64,000 bases of DNA from Rhizobium sp. Root483D2 (GTDB taxonomy: Bacteria; Pseudomonadota; Alphaproteobacteria; Rhizobiales; Rhizobiaceae), in NCBI RefSeq assembly GCF_001426685.1, contig NZ_LMFB01000009.1:99886-163885 (forward strand). The letters are read 5' to 3'. The notes beneath the pieces are model-generated. The model ran no database searches. It was given only the letters and a program-made list of their open reading frames with translations, and had not been told where the DNA came from. Below, in pieces: positions 9,949-19,479 of this stretch (the stretch's first letter is position 1; each line of letters begins with the position of its first letter). A program made the translations under genes and the position numbers.

Positions 9949-11850
9949 ATGACAGCGCCCATCGCCGCCGAGACTTCCCAGAAGCCCGATACCCGTAAGT
10001 TTCTCGTCCTGCTTCTGGGCTCGATCGGCGTCGTCTACGGCGATATTGGCACGAGCCCTCTCTACGCGTTTCGCGAGGCGCTTCGTCCTTTTTCCCACGA
10101 TGGCGTGAGCGAACAGGAAGTCGTCGGCCTGATCTCGCTGATGGTCTGGACACTGACGATCATCGTCACCTTCAAATATGTCCTGTTCCTGCTTCGAGCG
10201 GACAATGACGGCGAAGGCGGCACGCTGTCGCTATTGGCTCTGCTGATGAAGAAGACCGGCAGCTACATGCCTGTGCTGTTCTTTGCCGGCATCATCGGCG
10301 CCGCACTCTTCATCGGTGACGCCATGATCACGCCCGCCCTTTCGGTCATGTCGGCGCTTGAGGGACTGAAATTAGTGACACCAGCCCTTTCCGGCTACGT
10401 CCTGCCGATGTCGGCGGCGATCATGGCCGGGCTGTTCCTGGTCCAGTCGAAGGGAACGGCTGCCGTATCGAATTTTTTCGGCCCGATCACCGTGGTCTGG
10501 TTTCTCGTCATGGCCTGGGGCGGCCTGCTCCATATCGGCGATGATGCGACGATCCTGCAGGCGCTCAATCCGGTCAACGCGGTCTGGTTCATCACCCATG
10601 CGGGTTTTGTCGGCCTCATCGTGCTGGGCGCCGTGTTTTTGACCGTTACGGGGGCCGAGGCGCTCTATGCCGATCTCGGCCATTTCGGCCGTAAGCCGAT
10701 CCAGACCGCATGGTTCATCCTGGTCTTTCCAGCACTCGCGCTCAACTATCTTGGACAGGGCGCATTCGTCCTTGCCAACCCGGCGGCCGCCGATAATCCG
10801 TTCTATCTGATGTATCCCGAATGGGCGCTGCTGCCCGTCGTCATCCTGGCAACCATGGCCACCATCATTGCCAGCCAGGCCGTCATCACCGGAGCCTTTT
10901 CCCTTGCCCGCCAGGCGGTTCACCTCGGCTTCCTGCCGCGCCTGCAGATCACCTTCACCTCCGAGACGAATACGGGCCAGATCTACGTTCCGGCCGTGAA
11001 CATGCTGCTGTTTGTCGGCGTCATCGTCCTGATCTTCGCCTTCGGCGATTCCGAATCGCTCGCCACCGCCTACGGTATCTCCGTCACCGGCGCGATGGTG
11101 GTGACGACCCTGATGTCCTTCCAGTTCCTGCGCTCCGTCTGGGGTTGGTCTGCCCTCTCCGCCGCAGCCATCCTCGTGCCGCTTCTCCTGCTTGAAACGA
11201 TCTTCCTTGGCGCGAACCTTCTGAAGATTCACGATGGCGGCTGGGTTCCCGTGGCGCTTGCGCTCGGGATCATGGTTGTCATGTGGACCTGGACCAAGGG
11301 CTCGCGCCTGCTGCGTGAAAAAACCGCCCATCACGATATCCCGCTGGAAAAATTCATCCAGTCGATAACGACGTCGAAACATGCTCCGGCTACGGTTCCA
11401 GGAACCGCCGTTTTCCTCACCAGCGTTGGCGACAAGACACCGGCAGTCCTTCTGCACAACATCAAGCACAACCACGTCCTGCATGAAAAGAACGTTATCC
11501 TGACCGTCCGGACCTCCGAAAAGCCCTATGTCTCAGACGACGAACGCGCGGTCATAACTCCCATCAACGACAGGTTTGCACGGCTGGAACTCTGTTTCGG
11601 GTTCATGGACGAGCCGAATGTGTCCAAGGCGCTCGCCGTTTGCAAGAAGAAGGCGGGCTTCAAGTTCGAGATCATGCAGACCTCGTTCTATCTCGGCCGG
11701 CGCACGCTGATCGGCGATCCGAATTCCGGACTGCCCCGCTGGCAGGACAGTCTCTACATCTCGCTCGCCGGGCTCGGGATCGATCCGTCAGCCTATTTCA
11801 AGCTTCCGGCAAACCGCGTTGTCGAGATCGGCGAGCAGGTGACGATTTAG
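9949..11850 (+). CDS. kup: Kup-type low-affinity potassium transporter
   Basis: Potassium:proton symporter of the inner membrane, 633 residues, the usual Kup length. The N-terminal signature [14 protein letters not shown] (about 28-41) is diagnostic. Around twelve hydrophobic segments follow, then a hydrophilic cytoplasmic C-terminal domain (GTAVFLTS onward). The reading frame is open 54 nt further upstream, but the ATG at 9949 ([13 protein letters not shown]) fits the family best. The gene stands alone; its stop is 6 nt from the stop of the convergent MocR gene, so the two transcripts may overlap. Rhizobia often carry more than one Kup; which copy this is cannot be told. Confidence 0.95.
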   Translation: MTAPIAAETSQKPDTRKFLVLLLGSIGVVYGDIGTSPLYAFREALRPFSHDGVSEQEVVGLISLMVWTLTIIVTFKYVLFLLRADNDGEGGTLSLLALLMKKTGSYMPVLFFAGIIGAALFIGDAMITPALSVMSALEGLKLVTPALSGYVLPMSAAIMAGLFLVQSKGTAAVSNFFGPITVVWFLVMAWGGLLHIGDDATILQALNPVNAVWFITHAGFVGLIVLGAVFLTVTGAEALYADLGHFGRKPIQTAWFILVFPALALNYLGQGAFVLANPAAADNPFYLMYPEWALLPVVILATMATIIASQAVITGAFSLARQAVHLGFLPRLQITFTSETNTGQIYVPAVNMLLFVGVIVLIFAFGDSESLATAYGISVTGAMVVTTLMSFQFLRSVWGWSALSAAAILVPLLLLETIFLGANLLKIHDGGWVPVALALGIMVVMWTWTKGSRLLREKTAHHDIPLEKFIQSITTSKHAPATVPGTAVFLTSVGDKTPAVLLHNIKHNHVLHEKNVILTVRTSEKPYVSDDERAVITPINDRFARLELCFGFMDEPNVSKALAVCKKKAGFKFEIMQTSFYLGRRTLIGDPNSGLPRWQDSLYISLAGLGIDPSAYFKLPANRVVEIGEQVTI

Positions 11851-11856
11851 AGGATA

Positions 11857-13335
11857 TCACCTCTGGTCGATACAGCGACTCAGCAATTGTGTTCCGAGCT
11901 CAATCTCCTCCTCGTTTGACGCGGCAAAACCGATGAGAAGCGCCTTTCGGGGCGATGACCGGTTGGCATAGTAATAAGACAGTTGCTCAACACCGAGATT
12001 ATGCTCGCGGCATCGGATCAGCACCGCGTCCTCGTCGATCGACTGATCCCTGTAATAGCAAAGAATATAGAACCCAGCCGTGAAATCGGGCGGTTCGAAA
12101 ATATCGGCGAAATCGGTACGGATGATCTGCAAGAGCCGGGTCTGACGTTTCGCGTAAATGCGGCGCATGCGATGAAGATGACGGCTATAGTGCCCATCCT
12201 CGATGAGGCGGGCAACGATCTGCTCGGTAAACTGCGGCAATGCCCGGTAACGGACCTGGATCAAACGGCGGCATTTGGCGGCAAGCGCCCTTGGCATGAT
12301 CATGTAGCCGACGCGCAAGGATTGCAGCAAGGACATGCTGAAGGCGCCGACATAAATGACCTGGCCGGCCTGATCCAGAGACTTCAACGGCGGGATGGGC
12401 CCACCTTGATAGCGGAATTCGCTGCCCAGATCGTCCTCGATGATCAACGTGCCACGGTCGGCAGCCCAATGCAGCATTTCCAGCTTCCGTTTCATCGGCA
12501 TGGCAATCGTCATCGGCTGCTGCTTTGCGGCCGTCACGAAGGCCAGCTTGACGTCGCGGCGATCGATCGTCTGCGGATTGGGACCGGAGGCGTCGACATG
12601 CATCGGCTCGATCCGGCAGCCATAGGACTGGAAAATCGATCGGATTGCCGCCATGCCCGGCTCCTCGAAGGCGATCGTATCTCCGGGATCAAGGAGCAGC
12701 TCGGCGAGAAGATTGACGGCGTGATGGGCGCCGAGCGTGGTCACCACGTCCTCGGGATCGCACCGGATGCCGCGGCTGATGGCAATATGCTGGGCAATCT
12801 GCTGTTCCAGCAGCGACGGCGTGAGGATTTCGCGATAATTGACGATACGAAAATCGCACTCGGTAAAAACCTCTTTTGTCAGCTTTGACCATATTTGCAC
12901 GGGAAACAGCCGGTGATCGGGCGTCGCCATGTGCAGATATTGCGATCCGTCATTGAGGGTGAGCGAGCTGCGCCATGACAGCGTCTTTGCGCGGCGCGAA
13001 ATCAACGCGTCGAACTGGTCAGTGACCGGCTCGTCCCGCTGCATGGCCACACTGGACGTGATGGGGCTGCGCTTGGGGACGGTTTCGACATAGGTGCCGC
13101 TGCCCCGCGCGGAATTCAGATATCCTTCTGCGATCAGCTGATCGAGCGCCGTCACGGCGGTGAAACGGGAAATTCCCAGGCTCTCTGATAAAACGCGGGA
13201 CGAGGGTATGCGGGTGCCACCCGGAATGGCCCCGGACAGGATCATCTGCCGCAGCCCATCATAAAGTTGCAGGTAAAGCGGCAGCGCACTCTTTGCATCG
13301 AGTATCAGCCCGTCCAAACTGGACCCGTCGATCAC
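11857..13335 (-). CDS. MocR/GntR-type regulator with a degenerate aminotransferase domain
   Basis: Regulator of 492 residues: a GntR winged helix (RIPSSRVLSESLGISRFTAV, about 42-61), then a fold-type-I aminotransferase-like domain (about 125-490). MocR proteins normally hold PLP through a lysine in FSKxLxPxLRxGY. Here the segment reads GAFSMSLLQSLRVGY, with methionine 334 (bases 12334-12336) in the lysine place, and the usual DDYDSEFR is EDDLGSEFR. The protein may bind free PLP, another ligand, or none. Translation seems to begin at GTG 13335, giving the standard PLYLQLYDGLRQ N-terminus. It diverges from the binding-protein gene at 13516, its most likely target. Confidence 0.85.
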   Translation of the reverse strand: MIDGSSLDGLILDAKSALPLYLQLYDGLRQMILSGAIPGGTRIPSSRVLSESLGISRFTAVTALDQLIAEGYLNSARGSGTYVETVPKRSPITSSVAMQRDEPVTDQFDALISRRAKTLSWRSSLTLNDGSQYLHMATPDHRLFPVQIWSKLTKEVFTECDFRIVNYREILTPSLLEQQIAQHIAISRGIRCDPEDVVTTLGAHHAVNLLAELLLDPGDTIAFEEPGMAAIRSIFQSYGCRIEPMHVDASGPNPQTIDRRDVKLAFVTAAKQQPMTIAMPMKRKLEMLHWAADRGTLIIEDDLGSEFRYQGGPIPPLKSLDQAGQVIYVGAFSMSLLQSLRVGYMIMPRALAAKCRRLIQVRYRALPQFTEQIVARLIEDGHYSRHLHRMRRIYAKRQTRLLQIIRTDFADIFEPPDFTAGFYILCYYRDQSIDEDAVLIRCREHNLGVEQLSYYYANRSSPRKALLIGFAASNEEEIELGTQLLSRCIDQR

Positions 13336-13515
13336 GCGCGCGATAAGTCATCTCCATCGGGTGTTTCAAGGCCATGACAAGTGGACTGGCCGTTTTTCCG
13401 TTTTCTGGATATGTATCCAGCATTCTTTCCGGTCAATATCCACACACGATTTTCAAAAGGGCATCGCTGAACGGGCCGTGGCCCGGCAGATTTTGTCCGT
13501 AACGGGGGACTATCG

Positions 13516-15099
13516 ATGGATGAATTGACCTACCTTTCAAACCTCGTTGCAAAGAGCCGGCTGTCGCGCCGGGATTTTCTCGGGCGCAGTGCTGCCCTGG
13601 GTGTGAGTGTCGCGATGGCCGGATCGCTCTTGTCCACGGCTGTGCGCGCCGAAGGACCTGTACGCGGAGGTACGTTCAAGGTCGGCATGCAGGGCGGCGC
13701 ATCGACCGACAGTCTCGATCCGGGTCTCGCCACCAACCAGGTCTCCGCGATGGTCAACCATCTCTGGGGCGAAACGCTTGTCTGGCTGGCGCCGGACGGT
13801 TCACCCATTCCAGTGCTGGCCGAAGAATGGGTTGCCGCCCCCGACGCCAAGACCTGGACCTTCAAGATTCGCAAGGGCGTGCAGTTCCACGACGGCAGGA
13901 CATTGACCCCGCAAGACGTCGCCGCGACGATCGAACGGCATACGGATGCAAAGTCGAAATCCGGCGCGCTCGGCATCCTCAAGGACATCGACACCATCAA
14001 GGTGGATGGCGATACGGTTGTCTTTACGCTCAAGGAAAGCAATGCCGACATGCCGTTCCTGATGACCGATTATCATCTGGTCATTCAGCCAGATGGCGGA
14101 GCCGGCGCACCGGAAGCGGCGATTGGCACAGGGCCCTACAAGCTTGCCAGCAGCGAAGCCGGAGTGCGCTACAACGCGACCCGTTTCGAAAATTACTGGG
14201 AAACCGGCAAGGTCGGCTTTGCAGAACAGGTGGAAATCGTCGTTATCAACGACGCTACGGCACGCATCGCGGCCCTTCAGAGCGGCCAGGTACACATGAT
14301 CAACCGCATCGAGCCAAAGACCGTCCCCCTGCTCAAGAACATGCGCAAGGTCACCATCAAGAACGTCGCAGGCCGCGGCTTCTATCCCTTCAACATGTTC
14401 TGCGATACCGCTCCTTTCGACAACAAGGACCTGCGTCTCGCCCTGAAATTCGCGATGGATCGCGAAACGATGCTCAAGCGCATTCTCTTCGGCTATGGCT
14501 CGGTCGGCAACGATACGCCGATCAACAAGGCCTATCCGCTTTTCGAAGACATCGAACAGCGCAATTATGACCCTGACAAAGCCGCCTTCCACTTCAAGAA
14601 ATCCGGCCACACAGGCAGCATCCTTCTGCGCACGTCCGAGGTTGCCTTCCCCGGTGCCGTGGATGCAGCCGTCCTCTACCAGGAAAGCGCCAAGAAAGGC
14701 GGCATCGACATTGAGGTCAAACGCGAGCCGGGTGACGGATATTGGTCGAACGTCTGGAATACCCAGCCCTTTGCGACCTCCTATTGGGGCGGGCGGCCGA
14801 CCCAGGATCAGATGTATTCGACAGGCTACCTCTCGACAGCCGACTGGAACGATACCCGGTTCAAGAATGTGAGCTTCGACACGATGTTGATCACAGCGCG
14901 CGGAGAACTGGACGAGGCCAAGCGGCGGGGAATGTATCAGGACATGGCGGTGATGATGCGGGACGAAGGCGGATTGATCGTGCCGATGTTCAACGACTTC
15001 ATCGACGGCATCAGCGAAAACGTCGCGGGCTGGGTGGACAATCCGGCCGGGGAACTGATGAATGGAGACGCGCCGCTGCGCTGCTGGCTCAACGCCTGA
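13516..15099 (+). CDS. Peptide-type ABC substrate-binding protein with Tat signal (orphan)
   Basis: Periplasmic binding protein of the DppA/OppA class (family 5), 527 residues. The N-terminus carries a twin-arginine motif SRRDFLG (17-23) followed by a hydrophobic stretch and AVRAEG, so export of a folded protein by Tat is predicted. Family features include the N-terminal RGGTFKVG and a long central GTGPYKLASSEAG. No permease or ATPase gene lies next to it, which is unusual: the next genes encode a phosphodiesterase and a LysR regulator. It may work with a transporter encoded elsewhere. The MocR-type gene at 11857-13335 is divergent and may control it. The ligand is unknown. Confidence 0.88.
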   Translation: MDELTYLSNLVAKSRLSRRDFLGRSAALGVSVAMAGSLLSTAVRAEGPVRGGTFKVGMQGGASTDSLDPGLATNQVSAMVNHLWGETLVWLAPDGSPIPVLAEEWVAAPDAKTWTFKIRKGVQFHDGRTLTPQDVAATIERHTDAKSKSGALGILKDIDTIKVDGDTVVFTLKESNADMPFLMTDYHLVIQPDGGAGAPEAAIGTGPYKLASSEAGVRYNATRFENYWETGKVGFAEQVEIVVINDATARIAALQSGQVHMINRIEPKTVPLLKNMRKVTIKNVAGRGFYPFNMFCDTAPFDNKDLRLALKFAMDRETMLKRILFGYGSVGNDTPINKAYPLFEDIEQRNYDPDKAAFHFKKSGHTGSILLRTSEVAFPGAVDAAVLYQESAKKGGIDIEVKREPGDGYWSNVWNTQPFATSYWGGRPTQDQMYSTGYLSTADWNDTRFKNVSFDTMLITARGELDEAKRRGMYQDMAVMMRDEGGLIVPMFNDFIDGISENVAGWVDNPAGELMNGDAPLRCWLNA

Positions 15100-15181
15100 A
15101 ACATTGTCAGCAACACGACCCGCCGCGCCACCTTTGAGAAAGGGCGGCGTATCCGGCCAGCACAGGTAATCGAACAGCACC

Positions 15182-16021
15182 ATGCCTCTTCGCAACAAAC
15201 TTCTTCTTATCATTCTCGACGGCCAGCCGTGGCGCACCGCGCGGCGGCTCATGGGCAATCTCGAGGGTTGGGTCCAGGCCGGCGAGGCGCAGGTGTGGAA
15301 GATGCGCTCCGTGCTGCCATCCACCTCGGCATCCTGCTATGCCTCGATCCATACCGGCGTGCCGCCCCAGATCCACGGCGTCCTGTCCAACGAGACGCTG
15401 TTTCGCGTCGAGCAGCCCGACATCTTCTCCGAAGTTTCAAAGGCCGGCGGCAAGACGGGTGCCGTGACGCATTCCTTCTGGTCTACCTTCTTTCAACGTG
15501 CGCCGTTCGATATGGTGCGCGACATCGAATATGATGAGGCGGAAGGACCCATCCATCATGGCCGGTTTCACACGATGGCGGGCTATAATCATCAAAACCA
15601 GATGACCCCCAGCGATCTCGATCTGTTCGCAACGCTCACGATGCTGACCGAGCGCTATGCCATCGACTACGGTATCTTGCACACCTGCACGCTCGACAGC
15701 ATGGGTCACCGCTATGGCCATGATTGCACGCAGATGGACGCGGCCTGCTTTACAATCGACGCGCAACTGGCAGCCTTCCTGCCGCGCTGGCGCAAGAATG
15801 GCTACGAGGTCATCGTCACGGCCGATCATGGCCAGACCAACCGCGGACATCACGGCGGCCATGACGATGAGATGCAGGACTTTGCCTTCTACTGGTTCGG
15901 CAGCGGCGAAGGCCCCCCTGCCGATACCCTGCTCGACCAGCTCGATCTCGCACCCACCGTCCTGTCCAGGCTTGGCGTGCCGATCCCGGCGAGCATGAAG
16001 GGCAAGCCATTCCTGTTTTGA
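15182..16021 (+). CDS. Alkaline-phosphatase-superfamily phosphodiesterase
   Basis: Protein of 279 residues related to nucleotide pyrophosphatase/phosphodiesterases. It opens with LLLIILDGQPWR (first metal aspartate). A Ser/Thr-rich nucleophile region STSASCYASIHTG precedes PPQIHGV, and the remaining metal ligands appear in LDSMGHRYGHD and VTADHGQTNRGHHGG. All the active-site elements of a two-metal phospho- or sulfohydrolase are present. No signal peptide is evident, so it is probably cytoplasmic. It starts 82 nt after the orphan binding protein and may act on the compound that protein captures, for example a phosphodiester or phosphonate. This link is inference. Confidence 0.8.
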   Translation: MPLRNKLLLIILDGQPWRTARRLMGNLEGWVQAGEAQVWKMRSVLPSTSASCYASIHTGVPPQIHGVLSNETLFRVEQPDIFSEVSKAGGKTGAVTHSFWSTFFQRAPFDMVRDIEYDEAEGPIHHGRFHTMAGYNHQNQMTPSDLDLFATLTMLTERYAIDYGILHTCTLDSMGHRYGHDCTQMDAACFTIDAQLAAFLPRWRKNGYEVIVTADHGQTNRGHHGGHDDEMQDFAFYWFGSGEGPPADTLLDQLDLAPTVLSRLGVPIPASMKGKPFLF

Positions 16022-16153
16022 CGGCGGGCACCGGCATGAGCCATTGACTGGAACAAGCCGTGCCAGGCCGCCGGATGTTGACGTGCCGGTCAGAGTCGGC
16101 ACATTGCCTGGTTTTGTCCAGCAATCACAGCAGTCAATGGCGGCCCTCATCTT

Positions 16154-17056
16154 ATGGCAACGGATTTCACCGGTATTTCGATCTTCATCGCGGTTGCTGA
16201 AGCCGGCAGCTTTCGCCTCGCGTCCGAACGGCTCGGCGTCACGCGGTCGGCGGTGAGCCAGTCTATCCGCCGGATCGAAGACCGGCTTGGCGTTGCGCTG
16301 ATCCAGAGAACCACCCGCAGCCTTATCCTGACCGAGGCAGGCCGCAAACTCTACGATCGTGTTGCGCCGGCGATGAGCGATGTCAACCAGGCGATCGAGG
16401 ATGCCGGGGGCGAGGCACGGCCATCGGGAACGTTGCGGCTTGCGGTCTCGTCCATTGCCGAGCGCTTCCTGGATGGATCGCTGTTTACAGAGTTTGTGTG
16501 CGCCTGTCCGGATGTCACACTGGATGTGACCATCACCGACGAAACGATCGATATCGTCTCCGAAGGTTTCGACGCGGGCGTGCGATTGGGAGAGGTGCTG
16601 GAACAGGATATGGTGGCATTGCCGGTGTCGGGCGAGCAGCGGCAGATCGCCGTCGCCAGCCCGGGCTACCTCAAGCTCAATCCAGCGCCCACGCATCCGC
16701 GCGACCTGGTCGGACATCGCTGTATTGGCTGGCGCCCGTCCCGCGACGTCGCACCTTACCGATGGGAATTTACCGAACAGGGACGCGACTTCGCCGTCGC
16801 CGTTCAGCCTGCGGTTACGACGAACGAAATGCGGGTCATGGTCAACACGGCCCTCTGCGGCGGTGGAATTACCTGCGGAATGGAAGAGCTGTTCCAACCC
16901 TATATCGTCAGCGGCGAACTGGTGGCTGTGCTGCAGGACTATTGCCCGCCCTTTGCCGGCTTCTATCTCTTCTACCCCAGCCGACGCAACGTTCCGCCCA
17001 AATTGCGGGCGTTCTTGGATCATGTCAGACGCTGGCGTCAAACGGCGCTGCGATAG
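16154..17056 (+). CDS. LysR-family transcription regulator
   Basis: Regulator of 300 residues with an N-terminal winged helix (about 16-60: GSFRLASERLGVTRSAVSQSIRRIEDRLGVALIQR, given here only to mark its limits) and a LysR substrate-binding domain from about 90. It belongs to the broad group often placed next to oxidoreductase genes. It is transcribed in the same direction as the aldo/keto reductase at 17192, with a 135-nt gap holding an inverted repeat (17084-17110) that could be its binding site. No inducer can be proposed. Confidence 0.9.
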   Translation: MATDFTGISIFIAVAEAGSFRLASERLGVTRSAVSQSIRRIEDRLGVALIQRTTRSLILTEAGRKLYDRVAPAMSDVNQAIEDAGGEARPSGTLRLAVSSIAERFLDGSLFTEFVCACPDVTLDVTITDETIDIVSEGFDAGVRLGEVLEQDMVALPVSGEQRQIAVASPGYLKLNPAPTHPRDLVGHRCIGWRPSRDVAPYRWEFTEQGRDFAVAVQPAVTTNEMRVMVNTALCGGGITCGMEELFQPYIVSGELVAVLQDYCPPFAGFYLFYPSRRNVPPKLRAFLDHVRRWRQTALR

Positions 17057-17083
17057 ATCACCAGGCAGCATTGGTGACTTAAT

Positions 17084-17110
17084 CTAACCAACCCATTCAG
17101 AAATGGTTAG
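17084..17110. promoter_or_regulatory. Candidate LysR-type binding site
   Basis: CTAACCA (17084-17090) and TGGTTAG (17104-17110) form a perfect 7-bp inverted repeat with a 13-nt spacer, 82 nt before the aldo/keto reductase start. Partly dyad-symmetric sites of this size are typical for LysR regulators. Assignment to the neighbouring LysR is inferred. Confidence 0.45.
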
Positions 17111-17191
17111 CTGCCGCACCAGATGCAGATCGGCTAGGTTCTTGTTCAGGAAACACGGCGGCAATCCGCCGGCAGAACAAGGATTGAAAAG

Positions 17192-18262
17192 ATGGAGTAT
17201 AAGCAACTCGGCAATACGGGCCTGCTCGTATCCCGCCTATGCCTGGGAACGATGACATTCAGCGATGGCGGCGGCATTTATGCCCATATCGGCAATGTCG
17301 GTCAGGCGGGCGCCGACGAACTGGTGAACGCTGCCATCAACGCCGGCATCAATTTCTTCGATACCGCCGACATCTACTCAGACGGCCAGAGCGAGCAGAC
17401 CCTCGGGCAGTCGTTCCGCAACCTTGACCTTGCCCGTGGCGACGTGGTGCTCGCGACCAAGGGCTATATGCGAACCGGACCTGGCCGCAATTCCATCGGT
17501 GCTTCGCGCAAACACATCGTGGAGGCTGTCGAAGCAAGCCTGAAAAGGCTTGGTACCGACTATATCGATCTCTACCAAATCCATCAGAGCGACAGCATCA
17601 CGCCGATCGAGGAAACGCTGCGCGCACTCGATGACCTCGTTCGTCACGGCAAGGTGCGTTATACCGGATGCTCCAACTGGCCGGTCTGGAAAATTGCAAC
17701 GGCGTTCGGCGCGTCCGAGCGTTTGAACCTTGCGCGTTTCGAAACCGTCCAGGCCTATTATTCGCTGGCCGGCCGCGACGTCGAACGGGAGATGATCCCG
17801 CTTCTTGATCATCAGCGCGGCGGCCTGCTGGTCTGGAGCCCTTTGGCCGGCGGCTTGCTGTCGGGCAAGTATGACCGGAATAACCAGACGCCGCAGGGTG
17901 CCCGGCGCTCGGGCTTCGATTTCCCGATCGTGGACAAGGAACGCGCCTGGAATATCATCGACGCGCTGCGGCCGGTCGCGCAGGCCCATGAGACCAGCAT
18001 AGCACGGGTGGCTTTAGCCTGGTTGCTGTCACGCCAGGCGGTGACCTCGGTCATCGTCGGAGCAAAACGGCTCGACCAGCTTGAGGACAATTTGGCTGCA
18101 GCAGATCTGAAGCTCAGCGACGACGACCTGGCTAAACTCGATGCGGTGAGCCAACTGCCGCCCGAATATCCCGGCTGGATGGTGGACACGCAAGGTGCCG
18201 ACCGGCTTGGGCCACTCGATCTGTGGAAGAACGCAAGGACCACGGCATCACCGCAGTCGTGA
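17192..18262 (+). CDS. Aldo/keto reductase
   Basis: NADPH-dependent (beta/alpha)8-barrel reductase of 356 residues. The catalytic tetrad is visible: Asp and Tyr in FFDTADIYSDGQSE, Lys in VVLATKGYM and His in YQIHQSDS. C-terminal cofactor-binding elements SVIVGAKRLDQLEDN are present. It starts MEYKQLGNTGLLVSRLCLG, as in AKR families reducing aldehydes. AAGGA stands before the ATG. It follows the LysR gene, whose product probably controls it. The natural substrate is unknown. Confidence 0.93.
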   Translation: MEYKQLGNTGLLVSRLCLGTMTFSDGGGIYAHIGNVGQAGADELVNAAINAGINFFDTADIYSDGQSEQTLGQSFRNLDLARGDVVLATKGYMRTGPGRNSIGASRKHIVEAVEASLKRLGTDYIDLYQIHQSDSITPIEETLRALDDLVRHGKVRYTGCSNWPVWKIATAFGASERLNLARFETVQAYYSLAGRDVEREMIPLLDHQRGGLLVWSPLAGGLLSGKYDRNNQTPQGARRSGFDFPIVDKERAWNIIDALRPVAQAHETSIARVALAWLLSRQAVTSVIVGAKRLDQLEDNLAAADLKLSDDDLAKLDAVSQLPPEYPGWMVDTQGADRLGPLDLWKNARTTASPQS

Positions 18263-18377
18263 TCCGTCGCCCCCATTGGCTCGCCTCCCGCGCTGAGCAA
18301 GGCTTTTCAGCCTGGCTCATATACCGGCAGCCTTTTCCCTCTCTCTCTCTCCAACATCCCAACAAAGGACTGACACA

Positions 18378-18968
18378 ATGACCCCCATGTCACGGATATA
18401 TTTCCCGCCTGCGGCAAGCCGCAACGTGGTCGCCGCAGGCCGCAACGTCGCGGCAAGCCGCAACGTGGTGGCCACATTGGTGTTCCTGGCCATCACCGGA
18501 TCGGCACATGCCGAAGGCACCGTGGCGGCTGCCCGGCCGGAAATCCAGGGCACCGGCCTTGAGACGCAGAACAAGGCGATCGTTCGTTCGGCTTTTGAAA
18601 CCTGGCGGACAGGCGGCAACATTTTTGCAGAGCTTCTCTCGCCCGACGTCGTCTGGACGATCCACGGCTCCAGCCCCGTCGCGGGCACCTACCGGGGTCT
18701 GAAGGATTTCACCGAGCGCGGCTCCAGCCCCCTGACAAGCCGTCTCAGCACCCCTATCTTGCCAGAGGTCCACACTATCGTTGCGGATGGAGACACGGTC
18801 ATTATCCGCTTTGACGGCTCGGCAACGACAACCTCGGGCGCCCCTTACCGCAACCAGTTCGTCTGGATTTTCAAGATGAAGGACGGCTCCGTCGTCAAGG
18901 CCGAGGCCTTTCTGGATCTGGCGGCCTACCAGCGCGTGGTCGATAACAATGAACCTCGCGCCCAATAG
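18378..18968 (+). CDS. Exported SnoaL/NTF2-like protein
   Basis: Protein of 196 residues with an N-terminal signal sequence (hydrophobic TLVFLAITGSAHA, cleavage before EGTV) and a SnoaL-like NTF2 domain (about 65-185: KAIVRSAFETW onward). Members bind small hydrophobic molecules or act as isomerases/cyclases; the specific role is unknown. The region before the hydrophobic core is inflated by repeated AASRNVVA-like units coded by near-identical DNA at 18411-18469. An AAGGA ribosome site precedes the ATG. It lies 115 nt after the aldo/keto reductase and may belong to that transcript. Confidence 0.75.
   Translation: MTPMSRIYFPPAASRNVVAAGRNVAASRNVVATLVFLAITGSAHAEGTVAAARPEIQGTGLETQNKAIVRSAFETWRTGGNIFAELLSPDVVWTIHGSSPVAGTYRGLKDFTERGSSPLTSRLSTPILPEVHTIVADGDTVIIRFDGSATTTSGAPYRNQFVWIFKMKDGSVVKAEAFLDLAAYQRVVDNNEPRAQ
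18411..18469 (+). repeat. Short tandem repeat inside a signal-peptide region
   Basis: GCGGCAAGCCGCAACGTGGT occurs at 18411-18430 and again at 18450-18469, with a diverged third unit (GCAGGCCGCAACGTCG, 18435-18450) between them. The period of the identical copies is 39 bp, or 13 codons, so the frame is preserved. Replication slippage is the simple origin. Confidence 0.85.
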
Positions 18969-19084
18969 GCACCCGCGACCCCTCCGGCATAGCGCGGCGG
19001 CCACCCCGCCCCTTGCCGGAGCCAGCCAAACGATCACAAAACCCACCCCACAACGGGGCAGCCAATCATCCTGGGAGACCAGCC

Positions 19085-19399
19085 ATGCGGCATGTGTTTG
19101 CTTTCCTGATAACCGCCACTCTTTTTGCTCAAACCGCTCAAGCTGAGGACACCACCATGCAACCGCACCATCCCTATACCGGCCTCTGGGTGACCGACGA
19201 TGGTCACGTCCGCCACGAACTTTTGCCATCAGGACGCTATGTCGAAGCACGCGGTACACGCGAACGCGCCTATGAGGGCCGCTACGAAGTCTCCGGCCAG
19301 CATATCGAATACTGGGACGACACCGGCTTCACCGCCGATGGCGACTTCGTGGATGCAGATACCCTGCATCACGGCGGCATGGTCTTGCGCCGGAGGTAG
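19085..19399 (+). CDS. Exported Atu4866-family small protein
   Basis: Small protein of 104 residues. MRHVFAFLITATLFAQTAQAED is a signal peptide. The mature part, HPYTGLWVTDDGHVRHELLPS through GRYEVSGQHIEYWDDTGFTADG to HHGGMVL, is the pattern of the Atu4866 family, a small beta-barrel first described from Agrobacterium and of unknown function. The ATG at 19085 is preferred to 19013, which would put an unlikely stretch before the signal peptide. A GGGAGA ribosome site precedes it. It often accompanies SnoaL-type or reductase genes, as here. Confidence 0.85.
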   Translation: MRHVFAFLITATLFAQTAQAEDTTMQPHHPYTGLWVTDDGHVRHELLPSGRYVEARGTRERAYEGRYEVSGQHIEYWDDTGFTADGDFVDADTLHHGGMVLRRR

Positions 19400-19479
19400 G
19401 CTTGTGGCCGGACGTTGCGAGGGCGTCTCCGGCGCGGCGCGAAATTTCGGATTAGACCGCCCAAACGGGGCAACTTTGG

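Noticed and set aside
15437..17071. 544-codon minus-strand frame
   Set aside because: Lies opposite two clear genes (phosphodiesterase and LysR) and spans the gap between them; a shadow.
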